From: an uncultured Clostridia bacterium
GTDB lineage: Bacteria > Bacillota_I > Bacilli_A > RF39 > UBA660
DNA: 64,000 bases
Assembly: GCA_947165135.1 (NCBI GenBank)
Contig: CAMUZE010000001.1
Coordinates: 38,006 to 102,005, forward strand
Reading direction: 5' to 3'
Part shown: positions 34,104-42,748 of the stretch, in pieces
Layout of the letters: every line of letters begins with the position of its first letter
Numbering within the stretch: position 1 is the first letter of the stretch
The notes under the pieces: generated by a model
Told to the model about the DNA's origin: nothing
The model's input: only the letters and a program-made list of their open reading frames with translations
Databases searched by the model: none
Translations under genes and position numbers: made by a program

Positions 34104-35651
34104 ATGGCTAATAAAAAAGATATTGAATCATTTAAGACCAATATTAATAGTTTATCTAAAAGCATTGAAGATATCACCAATAACGTAGATGGAATTAATT
34201 CACAAGTTGAAAATTATAATGAAGAAATAAATGATATTAAAAATAATGTAAGATCACTTGAAAATGAATTAAAAACATTTATTGATGAAATGAAAGCTGC
34301 TCCGTTAATTGAAAAAGCAAAAGAAGAAATTAAAAATGATACTAATGAGTTGTTTAAAAAATACTCTAAATTAAATCAGATTAGAGAAAGAATATTAGAA
34401 CTAGTTAATAATAAAGATATTTTGACAAAAGAAGAGCAAAATAGTTTTAATTTACCTAATTTTTACTTAACATATATATTATTCGCAATAAATGCTGAAA
34501 TTAAAGGAGATCAAAAGGCGTTAAAAAATGCAATTAATCAAGCAAAAAAATTAAATACGAATAATACATCACTAATATTAACATTAGTATATATAAAATT
34601 TAATAAGATTAAAGAAGCATTAAAATATTTAGAAGGATTCTTATTAACAATTAATCCAAAAGAAGTAAATAAAAAAACTATATTAATATTAGAAAATTTA
34701 TCACATTATAAAGCATTTTATAACAAAATAAATGAATACTTTAATAAATGGACAAATGAGTTAAATAAAGATAACAATATTGTTGATATGATTGATAATA
34801 AAGTCAAAGATGAAATATCTAATTTAAATACAAATGTATCTTCAGAAGAGACAAAGTACATAGAAGAATATTGTTTAGATTATAATAAGTTGATAGATGA
34901 ATATAGTTCTTTATCAAAATATGGTGAATTATATGATATAGTTACTGACTATGGGGAAAATAAAAATATTGATTTATTAGAGCAAATAATAAATATTAAA
35001 GAAGATAAAGAATTACAATTAGAACAGAACATTGCTAAAAATGAAGCATTTTTACTAAATAAAGAATACATAGAAACAGATAGTCACTCTAAAAAAACAG
35101 ATATTTACAGTATTATGATTAATGTATTATTTAATAAAAAGAATGAATATAATTTAAAACACTTCTCATTACATTATTTAAAGGATTTTTTGCTTAAAAA
35201 TATAGATTCTGAAAAAGAGAAAGCAGATACCATATTATTAGAGATAAATAATTTGGCTCTAGAAGTAAATAAAAATCATACAAGAGAAGAAATAACTGAA
35301 AGAATGACAAATTATATTTCAGAACCGTTTAAAAAAGGTGCTCAAAAATATAAATTATGGAGTACCAAAACCATTTATTCATTAGTATTTTCAATATTAG
35401 GTATTATTGTTGCAGTATTTAATTCTAGTATTGGCATCACTATGTTTGTAATTGGATTATTAATGCTCACATACTTTATTATTGAGAGTAATAGTGCAAG
35501 GAAAGAAATAGATACTCTTTACAATGAAACCTTAGAATCATATAAAGAGGAATTGAATAATACAATGGATGAACTTGATAAAATAAATGAATTAAATCAA
35601 AAAAACAAAATAAAAAAAGAAGAATTAATGAATATAATTGCTTCATCATAA
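34104..35651 (+). CDS. Coiled-coil protein with C-terminal membrane hairpin, unknown
   Basis: 515 residues. Residues 1-100 are a coiled coil (repeated NNVDGINSQVE, NEEINDIKNNVRSLENELK). A helical middle looks like a repeat solenoid (NLPNFYLTYILFAINAEIKGDQKALKNAINQAKKLNTNN, TPR-like). Two membrane helices come near 430-470, then another coiled coil to the end. It could be an inner-membrane scaffold. The ATG at 34104 follows GTGAGGTGA. It sits between two spore-type wall hydrolase genes. Function not recognised. Confidence 0.78.
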   Translation: MANKKDIESFKTNINSLSKSIEDITNNVDGINSQVENYNEEINDIKNNVRSLENELKTFIDEMKAAPLIEKAKEEIKNDTNELFKKYSKLNQIRERILELVNNKDILTKEEQNSFNLPNFYLTYILFAINAEIKGDQKALKNAINQAKKLNTNNTSLILTLVYIKFNKIKEALKYLEGFLLTINPKEVNKKTILILENLSHYKAFYNKINEYFNKWTNELNKDNNIVDMIDNKVKDEISNLNTNVSSEETKYIEEYCLDYNKLIDEYSSLSKYGELYDIVTDYGENKNIDLLEQIINIKEDKELQLEQNIAKNEAFLLNKEYIETDSHSKKTDIYSIMINVLFNKKNEYNLKHFSLHYLKDFLLKNIDSEKEKADTILLEINNLALEVNKNHTREEITERMTNYISEPFKKGAQKYKLWSTKTIYSLVFSILGIIVAVFNSSIGITMFVIGLLMLTYFIIESNSARKEIDTLYNETLESYKEELNNTMDELDKINELNQKNKIKKEELMNIIASS

Positions 35652-35682
35652 AAAAACTTATTTTCATAAAATAAGTTTTTTA
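35651..35682. terminator. Two-way terminator
   Basis: AAAAAACTTATTTT (35651-35664) pairs with AAAATAAGTTTTTT (35668-35681) between convergent genes. Confidence 0.8.
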
Positions 35683-37035
35683 ATCTGTTGGAATTAGTAA
35701 ATTTTGTCCTATTTTTAATAATGTACTGTCTAGATTATTAATAGTCATTATCTTCTTGACTGTAGTTCCATATTTATTTGCTATATCCCACAAATTATCG
35801 CCTTTTTTAACTATATAAGTATTATAATTTGTTGATCCAGGTATTTTTAATATCTGTCCTATTTGTAAAACATTTGTTGATAAATTGTTAAGTTTTTTAA
35901 TATCATCAATCGTAATATCATACTTATTAGCTATTGTATATAGATTATCTCCTTTTTGAACAATATAATTTATTTCTCCAGAAGAAGATAATGGAATATT
36001 TAATACTTGTCCTATTTGTAAAACATCGGTTTTTAAATTATTTGCTTCTTTAATTTCATTTATAGTTACACCTTTTAACTTAGCAATATCAAATAGAGTA
36101 TCTCCCTTCTTAACAATATATATATTTTTATTATCATTAGAAATTTCACTTTTAGAAATAAATATCTGCTGATTTTCTATTAATGTATTAGTTGACAAAT
36201 TGTTAATGTTTTTTAATGTTTCTATAGTTGTATTATATTTGCTGGCTATAGTCCACAAACTATCACCTTTTTTAACTTTATATATAAGATATTCATCGGG
36301 TACCACTTCATTATTCTCACTTAATTTTAATATTTGACCCACTTTTAAAACATTAGTTGATAGTTTATTTATCTCTTTTAATTTTTTTACTGTAATTCCA
36401 AATTTGTTAGCTATACTCCATAGACTATCACCTTTTTTAACAGTATAATAATCAAATCCTGAAGGTGCTGCATATTTAATTCCTTTGTAATCAGCAACTG
36501 CTCTAACAACAGCCTCAGCATATTTTTCATAATTATTTTTTATTTGTTCTACATCGTCTTTATTACTATCAACAAAACCATATTCAACTATTATAGTTTC
36601 ATTATTTGGTGTATCCCTATGCATAAAATAATAGTCTTTAATAGGATTGCTAGGCAACCTTAACTGATAATATTTTCTAACATTTTGACCTTCTTTTTCA
36701 ATTTCATCTAATACTTTTTTAGATAATGCGCCAGTATTTCTAAGAGCATATATAACTTCTGCCCCATCTCCACCACCAGCATTTAAATGATTAGATATTA
36801 CAATAACATCTTTACCATTACCAAAAAAATTTTTGACCTTTGCTGTTCTTTCTTTAGGAGACAAAGTAGTATCAGTATCTCTAGTTAACCTTACAGGTAC
36901 TCCTAGTTCTTTAAATCTATCATACATATATTTGCTAATTAATAATGTGTAATCCTTTTCTTTCAAATTATTTGAAACAGCGCCAGAATCAGAGCCACCA
37001 TGCCCTGGGTCTATAACAATACCTTTTAATGCCAT
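35680..37035 (-). CDS. N-acetylmuramoyl-L-alanine amidase with five LysM repeats
   Basis: 451 residues. Amidase_3 domain (1-185): IDPGHGGSDSG (His12), Glu26, SNHLNAGG (His83) and IVEYGFVDS give the zinc ligands and catalytic Glu. Five LysM domains follow (about 197-240, 250-293, 303-346, 356-399, 407-450), each opening Y.VKKGD.L..IA. LysM binds glycan. There is no signal peptide, which fits a mother-cell enzyme that works at mother-cell lysis, as CwlC/CwlH do in Bacillus. A sigma-K-like promoter is found upstream. Confidence 0.93.
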   Translation of the reverse strand: MALKGIVIDPGHGGSDSGAVSNNLKEKDYTLLISKYMYDRFKELGVPVRLTRDTDTTLSPKERTAKVKNFFGNGKDVIVISNHLNAGGGDGAEVIYALRNTGALSKKVLDEIEKEGQNVRKYYQLRLPSNPIKDYYFMHRDTPNNETIIVEYGFVDSNKDDVEQIKNNYEKYAEAVVRAVADYKGIKYAAPSGFDYYTVKKGDSLWSIANKFGITVKKLKEINKLSTNVLKVGQILKLSENNEVVPDEYLIYKVKKGDSLWTIASKYNTTIETLKNINNLSTNTLIENQQIFISKSEISNDNKNIYIVKKGDTLFDIAKLKGVTINEIKEANNLKTDVLQIGQVLNIPLSSSGEINYIVQKGDNLYTIANKYDITIDDIKKLNNLSTNVLQIGQILKIPGSTNYNTYIVKKGDNLWDIANKYGTTVKKIMTINNLDSTLLKIGQNLLIPTD

Positions 37036-37049
37036 AATATCACCTAAAG

Positions 37050-37077
37050 TATTGTATGAAAATAATAATATTTTTGT
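37050..37077 (-). promoter_or_regulatory. Candidate sigma-K-type promoter of the LysM amidase
   Basis: Minus strand AC (37077-37076), exactly 17 bases, CATACAATA (37058-37050), matching AC-N17-CATANNNTA. The start of transcription would lie very close to the AGGTG ribosome site, which weakens the call. Confidence 0.4.
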
Positions 37078-37102
37078 GCCAAGTATTATTTTATGCTATA
37101 AT
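37074..37102 (+). promoter_or_regulatory. Promoter of the HAD gene at 37125
   Basis: TTGTGC (37074-37079), 17 bases, TATAAT (37097-37102) with TG at 37094-37095 (TGCTATAAT). Confidence 0.65.
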
Positions 37103-37124
37103 AACTTCCATTAAAGGAGAAATT

Positions 37125-37658
37125 ATGAATATAGTTTTTTTAGATATTGATGGTGTTCTACAACCATATGATACAGATAGTCAATTTATTAGTGTGGATA
37201 ATAGTTTAGTAAAATTATTATCAAAAAGATATAATACGGATTATTCTATATACGATCTTTCTACTCTTGCCTCAGTATATTATGATTGGGATGAACAAGC
37301 AGTATCGAGACTAAAATATGTTTTAAATCAAGCGAATGCTAAAATAATCGTATCTAGTGATTGGAGAAATCCTGAACAACCTTATAAAATGCTAGATTTA
37401 CTAAAAATACATGGATTAGAGTATTTTTGGTTTGAGGATTTAGTTTTACTCGGAAAAGGAAAAGATAGGGATAATTTAGCTGAAATAAGAGCAAAAGAAA
37501 TTAAATATGCTTTAAATAAACACAGAATAAATAATTTTGTTGTGCTTGATGATATGAAAAAAATGAAAGAATATTATCCAAATAATAGTGTTATTACTTA
37601 TAATACAATGAGCATTAATGACATGAATGAATGTATTAGAATATTAAGAAAAAAATAG
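37125..37658 (+). CDS. HAD-superfamily hydrolase
   Basis: 177 residues from the ATG at 37125 (AAAGGAG upstream). Motif I VFLDIDGVLQP, motif II KIIVSSDWR and the late acidic motif FVVLDDMKKM define a HAD phosphatase of the HAD_5/SAK-like type, which includes nucleic-acid 3'-phosphatases. The TSS and start agree, so the extension to 37056 is not used. Two further HAD genes of similar size lie at 48438-48923 and 53767-54225. Substrate unknown. Confidence 0.85.
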   Translation: MNIVFLDIDGVLQPYDTDSQFISVDNSLVKLLSKRYNTDYSIYDLSTLASVYYDWDEQAVSRLKYVLNQANAKIIVSSDWRNPEQPYKMLDLLKIHGLEYFWFEDLVLLGKGKDRDNLAEIRAKEIKYALNKHRINNFVVLDDMKKMKEYYPNNSVITYNTMSINDMNECIRILRKK

Positions 37659-37676
37659 TTATTACTAACTATTTCT
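37650..37676. terminator. Two-way terminator
   Basis: AAATAGTTA and TAACTATTT (37653-37661 with 37665-37673) between convergent genes. Confidence 0.65.
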
Positions 37677-38553
37677 ATTTTTTATATTTCCTTACAAATC
37701 TAAACCTTTCCTCTTCACAGCATGGAAGTCCTGTATTATATGATATATTTCCATTTATGAAATAATTACATAAAGGTCTATCTAAATATAAATATCTATT
37801 AACATCATCAATTAATTCACTTGCTACATTAATTGACTCTGACCACAAGTCATCAAAAGAAGATTTAAATTCATCTCCAGTAACTGGATTAGTAATTACT
37901 TCATGTTTAAAATTTAAAAATCTACGTGCTCTATGTCCATTTCTTTTATAAAAGAAATCTCCTATTTTAAATTTATTACATATCCTTTTTAACAGTCTAT
38001 TATCACTAAAACGTATTCTGTCAAGCTTAATTATGTGCCCGATTCCAGTTTCATATTGAGAAGCTACATTATCTTTTTTATACACAGTTTTATATGAACT
38101 ATCAATAATATCTTTTAATTGTTTGCTTATTTTTACACCACTATAATAATCCTTTCTTTCTCTTTGATATCTAGTCATAACATAATCAGATATCCATAAT
38201 TCAAGTAAAGTGTGTGGCTTTAATCTATACTTAACCGGCATATTTTCTGTCATATAATAAATTAAAGGATGAATAATAACATCTAATATAAAATGGTCTA
38301 ATTGTCCATATAAAAACGACATAACTTCGCTATTATCTTGTAATTTATTTTCTTTTATATATTTTAGTAAAGATTCAAAATAATCTTTAGTTCTATGAGA
38401 ATGTTGATAATCAAATAACTTATAATTGGTACTAATTAATGTATCAGGTCCAAATGAAAAAACTTTTATTTTTTCTAAATTTACATCTGTTCTTCTTCTA
38501 ATATTATTAAATACTAGTTCGCTATGAATTGAATGCGTTTTATAATCGGGCAC
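37675..38553 (-). CDS. Zinc-dependent phospholipase C-like protein
   Basis: About 292 residues from a GTG at 38553 with AAGGTGA upstream. THSIHSELVF, SFGPDTLIS, DYQHSHRTKDYFESLL and FLYGQLDHFILDVIIHPLIYYM place metal-binding His/Asp where the Zn_dep_PLPC (alpha-toxin/S1-P1 fold) family has them. No signal peptide is present, unlike true secreted phospholipases. Such cytoplasmic relatives are common in Firmicutes with no known substrate. Confidence 0.78.
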   Translation of the reverse strand: MPDYKTHSIHSELVFNNIRRRTDVNLEKIKVFSFGPDTLISTNYKLFDYQHSHRTKDYFESLLKYIKENKLQDNSEVMSFLYGQLDHFILDVIIHPLIYYMTENMPVKYRLKPHTLLELWISDYVMTRYQRERKDYYSGVKISKQLKDIIDSSYKTVYKKDNVASQYETGIGHIIKLDRIRFSDNRLLKRICNKFKIGDFFYKRNGHRARRFLNFKHEVITNPVTGDEFKSSFDDLWSESINVASELIDDVNRYLYLDRPLCNYFINGNISYNTGLPCCEEERFRFVRKYKK

Positions 38554-38569
38554 TTTAATCACCTTATCA

Positions 38570-38578
38570 ATTATAGCA
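38570..38578 (-). promoter_or_regulatory. Extended -10 promoter of the PLC-like gene
   Basis: Minus strand TGCTATAAT (TATAAT at 38575-38570), part of TATATGCTATAAT; same form as at murI and the ZIP gene. Confidence 0.55.
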
Positions 38579-38620
38579 TATATTATTTTAATAATGTATA
38601 ATAATTATGTGGTGATAACT

Positions 38621-39904
38621 ATGGAAACTTGGCATTTTGGAAGTAATAATGATCATTTAGTTAAATTAGTACTATCTGGTGATAAAACTGCAACAACTTC
38701 ATTATATAAAGAATATATTGATGAAAAAGAGCCTTTGCCTAAAACAGGAGATATGGGAATACTTGTTTTTGATAATGAAAAGAAAGCATGTATAACAAAA
38801 GATACACAAATAATAGTAACAGAGTTTAAAAATATCACTTCAGATTTAGCATGTCTAGAAGGTGAAGGAGATAAGTCACTAGAATATTATAGAAAAATAC
38901 ACACTGATTTTTTTAAAAAAATAGATAAAAATTTTAATGATAATTCTTTAGTAGTATTTGAAATATTTGAAGTAGTAGAAGACTTAACTAAAAAAAGATT
39001 AGACATTGCCAAAATAATAGTAGATAATAATATTGATATATTTGGTAATAATAAGCATACCATATATGAAATAAATGCTGGATTTAATAATGATATATTT
39101 AGTGTAGACGAAAAATACATTATTAAAATTTGTGCTGACAAAAAGTTAGAAGATACATTCAAAACAGAATATAAATATTACATGTTTAATAAAAATTCTA
39201 AATATTTACCAAAACTATATAAATATGATAATTCAAAAAAGATAGTAGATTATGAATATGAAATAATTGAAAAAGTAAATGGTAAATCACTTTACTATTA
39301 TTGGTATAAAATGACTGAAAGTCAAAGAGAAGAATGCATAAAAGAATTGGTAAAAATATTAAAAAATATACATAAAAATGTCAAATCAGATATAAATTGG
39401 ATAAAATATATTAAGCATAAAGTAAATAATTGTTTTAACAAAACAAAAAAGTATTTTGACAACAATAGTCAAAAAATAATATTAAACGCTATTAATCTAT
39501 ATGATAAGTATTTAGTAGATAATAATTTTTCATTCATACACAATGACTTTCATTTTGATAATATAATGTATAATAATGGAAAATATTATTTAATAGATTT
39601 TAATGATTCAATGATAGCGCCATTTGATTATGATTTAAGAATTCTTTATATGTGTAAAGATATACCACATAAGTGGGCTAATATTGAAATGGATCCATAT
39701 CAAAAAAAAGAAGACTATATAAACATATTTGAATATGTTAAAAAATACTATACTGAACTTAATAATGTTATGTATTTAGAAGAAAGAATGATTATATATA
39801 GAGTATTAAATGATATTGAATTATTAACAAGATATAATAATCAAGAATTAAAAGATAGTATCATTAAATATTCAAAAGAATTATTAGAAAAAAATAAACT
39901 GTAA
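38621..39904 (+). CDS. ASCH domain - APH-type kinase fusion protein
   Basis: 427 residues. N-terminal ASCH domain (about 1-120): ETWHFGSNNDHLVKLVLSGDKTATTSL, LPKTGDMGILVFD, CLEGEGDKSLEYYRKIHTDFF. The C-terminal part (about 130-427) is an aminoglycoside-phosphotransferase/choline-kinase-like fold with the catalytic loop IHNDFHFDNIMY (near 306) and the metal-binding YLIDFNDS (near 325). ASCH domains bind RNA or nucleosides; APH domains phosphorylate small molecules. The pairing is unusual and suggests a modified nucleoside or cofactor substrate. The ATG at 38621 follows GGTGATAAC; the -10 TATAAT lies just upstream. Confidence 0.85.
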   Translation: METWHFGSNNDHLVKLVLSGDKTATTSLYKEYIDEKEPLPKTGDMGILVFDNEKKACITKDTQIIVTEFKNITSDLACLEGEGDKSLEYYRKIHTDFFKKIDKNFNDNSLVVFEIFEVVEDLTKKRLDIAKIIVDNNIDIFGNNKHTIYEINAGFNNDIFSVDEKYIIKICADKKLEDTFKTEYKYYMFNKNSKYLPKLYKYDNSKKIVDYEYEIIEKVNGKSLYYYWYKMTESQREECIKELVKILKNIHKNVKSDINWIKYIKHKVNNCFNKTKKYFDNNSQKIILNAINLYDKYLVDNNFSFIHNDFHFDNIMYNNGKYYLIDFNDSMIAPFDYDLRILYMCKDIPHKWANIEMDPYQKKEDYINIFEYVKKYYTELNNVMYLEERMIIYRVLNDIELLTRYNNQELKDSIIKYSKELLEKNKL

Positions 39905-39921
39905 ATCACAGTTTATTTTTA
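39889..39921. terminator. Two-way terminator
   Basis: AAAATAAACTGT, loop AAATC, ACAGTTTATTTT; overlaps the ends of the ASCH fusion and trxB. Confidence 0.8.
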
Positions 39922-40814
39922 TTTGTATATTTAATTGCTTCACTAGCAGAAACGGCGCCATCACTAGCAGCAGTGACCAATTGTCTTACAGTTTTAGTTC
40001 TATTATCTCCCGCTACAAAAATACCAGGTACATTTGTATTACAATCTTCAGATGCAATTATATATCCATTTTCATTTAAATTAATGATTGAAGCAAAATT
40101 TTCATTTTCTGGTATTCTTCCTACTGCTATAAAAAGTCCATCTAAGTTAATTACTTTTTTATTTCCATCTTTATCTGTAAGCTCAATACTTTCCAGTAAA
40201 TCATTTGAATTTAATTTAGTTACATTACTATTTAGAATAAACTCCACATTATTCTTTTCCTTTAATTCATTTAGTAATTTATCTTCTGCTCTGAATTCAT
40301 CACGTCTATGGATAACATATACTTTTGAGGCTAAATTAGATAAATATAATGCATCTTCTATTGCACTGTTTCCTCCACCTGCCACTGCAACTACTTTATT
40401 TTTATAAAAGTTTCCATCACATGTAGCACAATAAGATATACCTTTACCAATTAATTTATCTTCATCTTCTAAACCAAGTTTTCTATTATCAGAACCAGTT
40501 GCTAAAATGATAGTTTTACATTCATAAGTGTCCTTCTCAGTTATTACTTTTTTGATGTCTCCATCTTCAATATTAACTACTTTTTCAAATCTTATTTCGG
40601 AACCTAATTCTTTAGCTTGATTGTATAATTTAGTAGCAAAATCAAATCCAGATATATGAGGTTCAGCTGGATAATTATCAATAATCGATGCATTTATTAT
40701 CTGTCCTCCATAATTTTTTGCCTCAAATACCAATACTTTCTTTGAAGCTCTTCTTAGATATATTGCAGCAGTAAGTCCTGCTGTACCAGCACCAACAATT
40801 ATTGTATCATACAT
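39906..40814 (-). CDS. trxB: Thioredoxin reductase
   Basis: 302 residues. FAD site VGAGTAGLTAAIYLRRA, redox Cys pair YCATCDG, NADPH site AVAGGGNSAIEDALYL and the closing GIFVAGDNRTKTVRQLVTAASDGAVSA. It reduces thioredoxin with NADPH. It follows the NrtR-like gene by 15 bases and is likely the last gene of the NAD cluster. That link makes sense because NADP supply feeds this enzyme. Confidence 0.96.
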   Translation of the reverse strand: MYDTIIVGAGTAGLTAAIYLRRASKKVLVFEAKNYGGQIINASIIDNYPAEPHISGFDFATKLYNQAKELGSEIRFEKVVNIEDGDIKKVITEKDTYECKTIILATGSDNRKLGLEDEDKLIGKGISYCATCDGNFYKNKVVAVAGGGNSAIEDALYLSNLASKVYVIHRRDEFRAEDKLLNELKEKNNVEFILNSNVTKLNSNDLLESIELTDKDGNKKVINLDGLFIAVGRIPENENFASIINLNENGYIIASEDCNTNVPGIFVAGDNRTKTVRQLVTAASDGAVSASEAIKYTNKNKL

Positions 40815-40829
40815 AATTTATCCTCCTTG

Positions 40830-41657
40830 TTATTTGTGTTTATATTCAAATAGATATGATGGCCTATGTCCCCCACCTGTTTTTAATTTATTTGTTTTAA
40901 CTACTTTATCAGCAATTATTCTTCTAAATGCTGGATCAAGTAATTTTTTGTTTAGTATTACTTCATATACTTGTTGTAGTTCTCCTAATGTAAATAAATC
41001 AGGCATCATATTAAATACAACATCAGTATATTCTACTTTATTTCTCAATCTTTCAAGTCCAGATAATATGACTATTGTATGGTCAAAAGCAATTTTATCA
41101 TTTTCTACTTCAACAAATTTATATCTATCTGTTGTTTTTTCTTTTAGTTCTTTTCTTATTGTAAATGATATTGTTTCTTTTCCATTATTAAGAATTATAT
41201 TTACCAAATTATTTTTTTCTTCAATACTAACAACATCAAACCAAGATGCATTTGTATTTAAACTAGTATCTAACTTATTTTTATCTATTAATGCCATATA
41301 AGCACTGGATACTATTCTCATACGAGGATCTCTTTTAGTATCACCAAATGTATATAATTGTTCTAAATAAATATTATCTACATTAGTTTCTCTTTTAAGT
41401 ACTCTCATTGGAGCATCATCTAGGTTTTCATCTATTCCAATAAATCCACCTGGTAAACACCATTTGTCTTTAAAAGGATACTGATTTCTTTTAACTAAAA
41501 GAATGCTCATTTTCTTTTTATCAGTTTTTCTATAATTGCTTGTTTCTTCACTTGAAACACTTAACACCAATATATCTACAGTCACAGATAATTTTTCAAA
41601 TTGTGAAGAATCATAATCTTTAAGGAATTCTTCTTCTGAATTATACTCTTTTTCCAT
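40830..41657 (-). CDS. NrtR-like Nudix transcription regulator
   Basis: 275 residues. An N-terminal Nudix-fold domain (about 20-150; CLPGGFIGIDENLDDAPMRVLKRETNV) is joined to a C-terminal winged helix (LFTLGELQQVYEVILNKKLLDPAFRRII), with the end GGGHRPSYLFEY. This is the layout of NrtR, the repressor of NAD genes. The Nudix box REUxEE reads RVLKRE here, so key catalytic Glu residues are lost, as expected for a sensor that binds rather than hydrolyses ADP-ribose. It sits inside a NAD biosynthesis cluster. The ATG at 41657 follows GAGGTGA. Confidence 0.88.
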   Translation of the reverse strand: MEKEYNSEEEFLKDYDSSQFEKLSVTVDILVLSVSSEETSNYRKTDKKKMSILLVKRNQYPFKDKWCLPGGFIGIDENLDDAPMRVLKRETNVDNIYLEQLYTFGDTKRDPRMRIVSSAYMALIDKNKLDTSLNTNASWFDVVSIEEKNNLVNIILNNGKETISFTIRKELKEKTTDRYKFVEVENDKIAFDHTIVILSGLERLRNKVEYTDVVFNMMPDLFTLGELQQVYEVILNKKLLDPAFRRIIADKVVKTNKLKTGGGHRPSYLFEYKHK

Positions 41658-41669
41658 ATTTTTCACCTC

Positions 41670-41694
41670 ATATGATATATATATTTTATCATAT
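41670..41694. repeat. Inverted repeat ahead of the NrtR-like gene
   Basis: ATATGATA, nine bases, TATCATAT, in the 44-base gap between pncC and the NrtR-like gene. It could be an operator or part of an internal promoter; it does not match the TGTTAwTAACA boxes upstream of pncA. Confidence 0.5.
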
Positions 41695-41701
41695 ATTTAA
41701 C

Positions 41702-42181
41702 TTATTTATTATTTATTTCTAATATTTTGTACATTTCTTTAGTAAACATTTTTACAATATCTTTTTTACACATTTTTCTGCTTTTATTTTTAACAGTTAT
41801 TTTATTATCAAAATATTTATTAATATTTTTATCATATATACTTAAGAATACTACATTATCTTCTCCATATAAATTATTTTTATCTGGATTATTAATTTTA
41901 CCAGTTATACCAACTCCATAATCAGAATTTGCAAAATCGCTTATCTTTTTAGCCATTTCGTGTGCAACTTCCATACTATAGACTGAATATTTATTTATAG
42001 TTTCAGCACTTACACCCATTTTAATTTTATATTCGTTGGAATAAGTTACAGCACTATATCTAATTATTTCTGAAGAACCACTTATATTAGTTATTTCACT
42101 TACTAAAAAACCACCTGTACATGATTCCATAGTACTAATAGTTTTATTTAATTCAATTAATTTGTTAACAATTTTTTCCAT
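41702..42181 (-). CDS. pncC: PncC, nicotinamide-nucleotide amidase
   Basis: 159 residues, the stand-alone CinA C-terminal domain: TISTMESCTGGFLVSEITNISGSS, AVTYSNEYKIKMGV and YGVGITGKINNP. The catalytic Ser/Thr lies in ESCTGG. PncC deamidates NMN to NaMN, returning the nicotinamide side of NAD turnover to synthesis. It follows nadD by 8 bases in the same cluster, which fits well. Confidence 0.92.
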   Translation of the reverse strand: MEKIVNKLIELNKTISTMESCTGGFLVSEITNISGSSEIIRYSAVTYSNEYKIKMGVSAETINKYSVYSMEVAHEMAKKISDFANSDYGVGITGKINNPDKNNLYGEDNVVFLSIYDKNINKYFDNKITVKNKSRKMCKKDIVKMFTKEMYKILEINNK

Positions 42182-42189
42182 ATAATCTC

Positions 42190-42747
42190 CTATAAATATA
42201 GTTTTTTACTTTTTATATATTCTATTACTTTATTATTAACTATTCCTTTTAATGAATTAAAGTCATTATTTTTAATATAATTTCTAATGTCAGTAGAAGA
42301 TATTTCAATATTATTATCTTCTACTATAATAAATCTACTTTTATTAAAATTTTTTAAATAATAATTAATGTTTATATTATTTCTTTCTACAACTATTACA
42401 TGATGTTTTAATATATTAACTAGATTTTTCCATTTATTAAAACTAACAATATTATCAGCACCAATTATTAAATATAAATCACTATATTCTTTACTTAATT
42501 CATTTAAAATTTCATATGTATATTTCTTATTATTTAATGCTGTATTAATAACTACTTTATCATTTTCGATAGTTTTTAACATATTAATTCTATCTTCAAG
42601 ACTAACATCTATGCTTTTATCCCAATATGATAATGTCGGTATAACAATTACTTTATCAACTATCCTTTTGCTTAATAAATTATTTATTACACTTTCATGA
42701 CCAATATGTATGGGATTAAAACTTCCAACAAATACTCCTATTTTCAT
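42190..42747 (-). CDS. nadD: Nicotinate-mononucleotide adenylyltransferase
   Basis: 185 residues from the ATG at 42747, with TTGGAGC upstream. KIGVFVGSFNPIHIGHESVI carries the nucleotidyltransferase T/HxGH motif, and the end has the matching ISSTDIRNYIK. It makes NaAD from NaMN and ATP, the step before NadE. In Bacillus nadD adjoins yqeK; here it lies in a dedicated NAD cluster. No YqeK follows. Confidence 0.94.
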   Translation of the reverse strand: MKIGVFVGSFNPIHIGHESVINNLLSKRIVDKVIVIPTLSYWDKSIDVSLEDRINMLKTIENDKVVINTALNNKKYTYEILNELSKEYSDLYLIIGADNIVSFNKWKNLVNILKHHVIVVERNNININYYLKNFNKSRFIIVEDNNIEISSTDIRNYIKNNDFNSLKGIVNNKVIEYIKSKKLYL

Positions 42748-42748
42748 A

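Noticed and set aside
38594..39904. Plain aminoglycoside-resistance gene
   Set aside because: The APH-type fold is shared by many small-molecule kinases, and the ASCH domain argues for another substrate.
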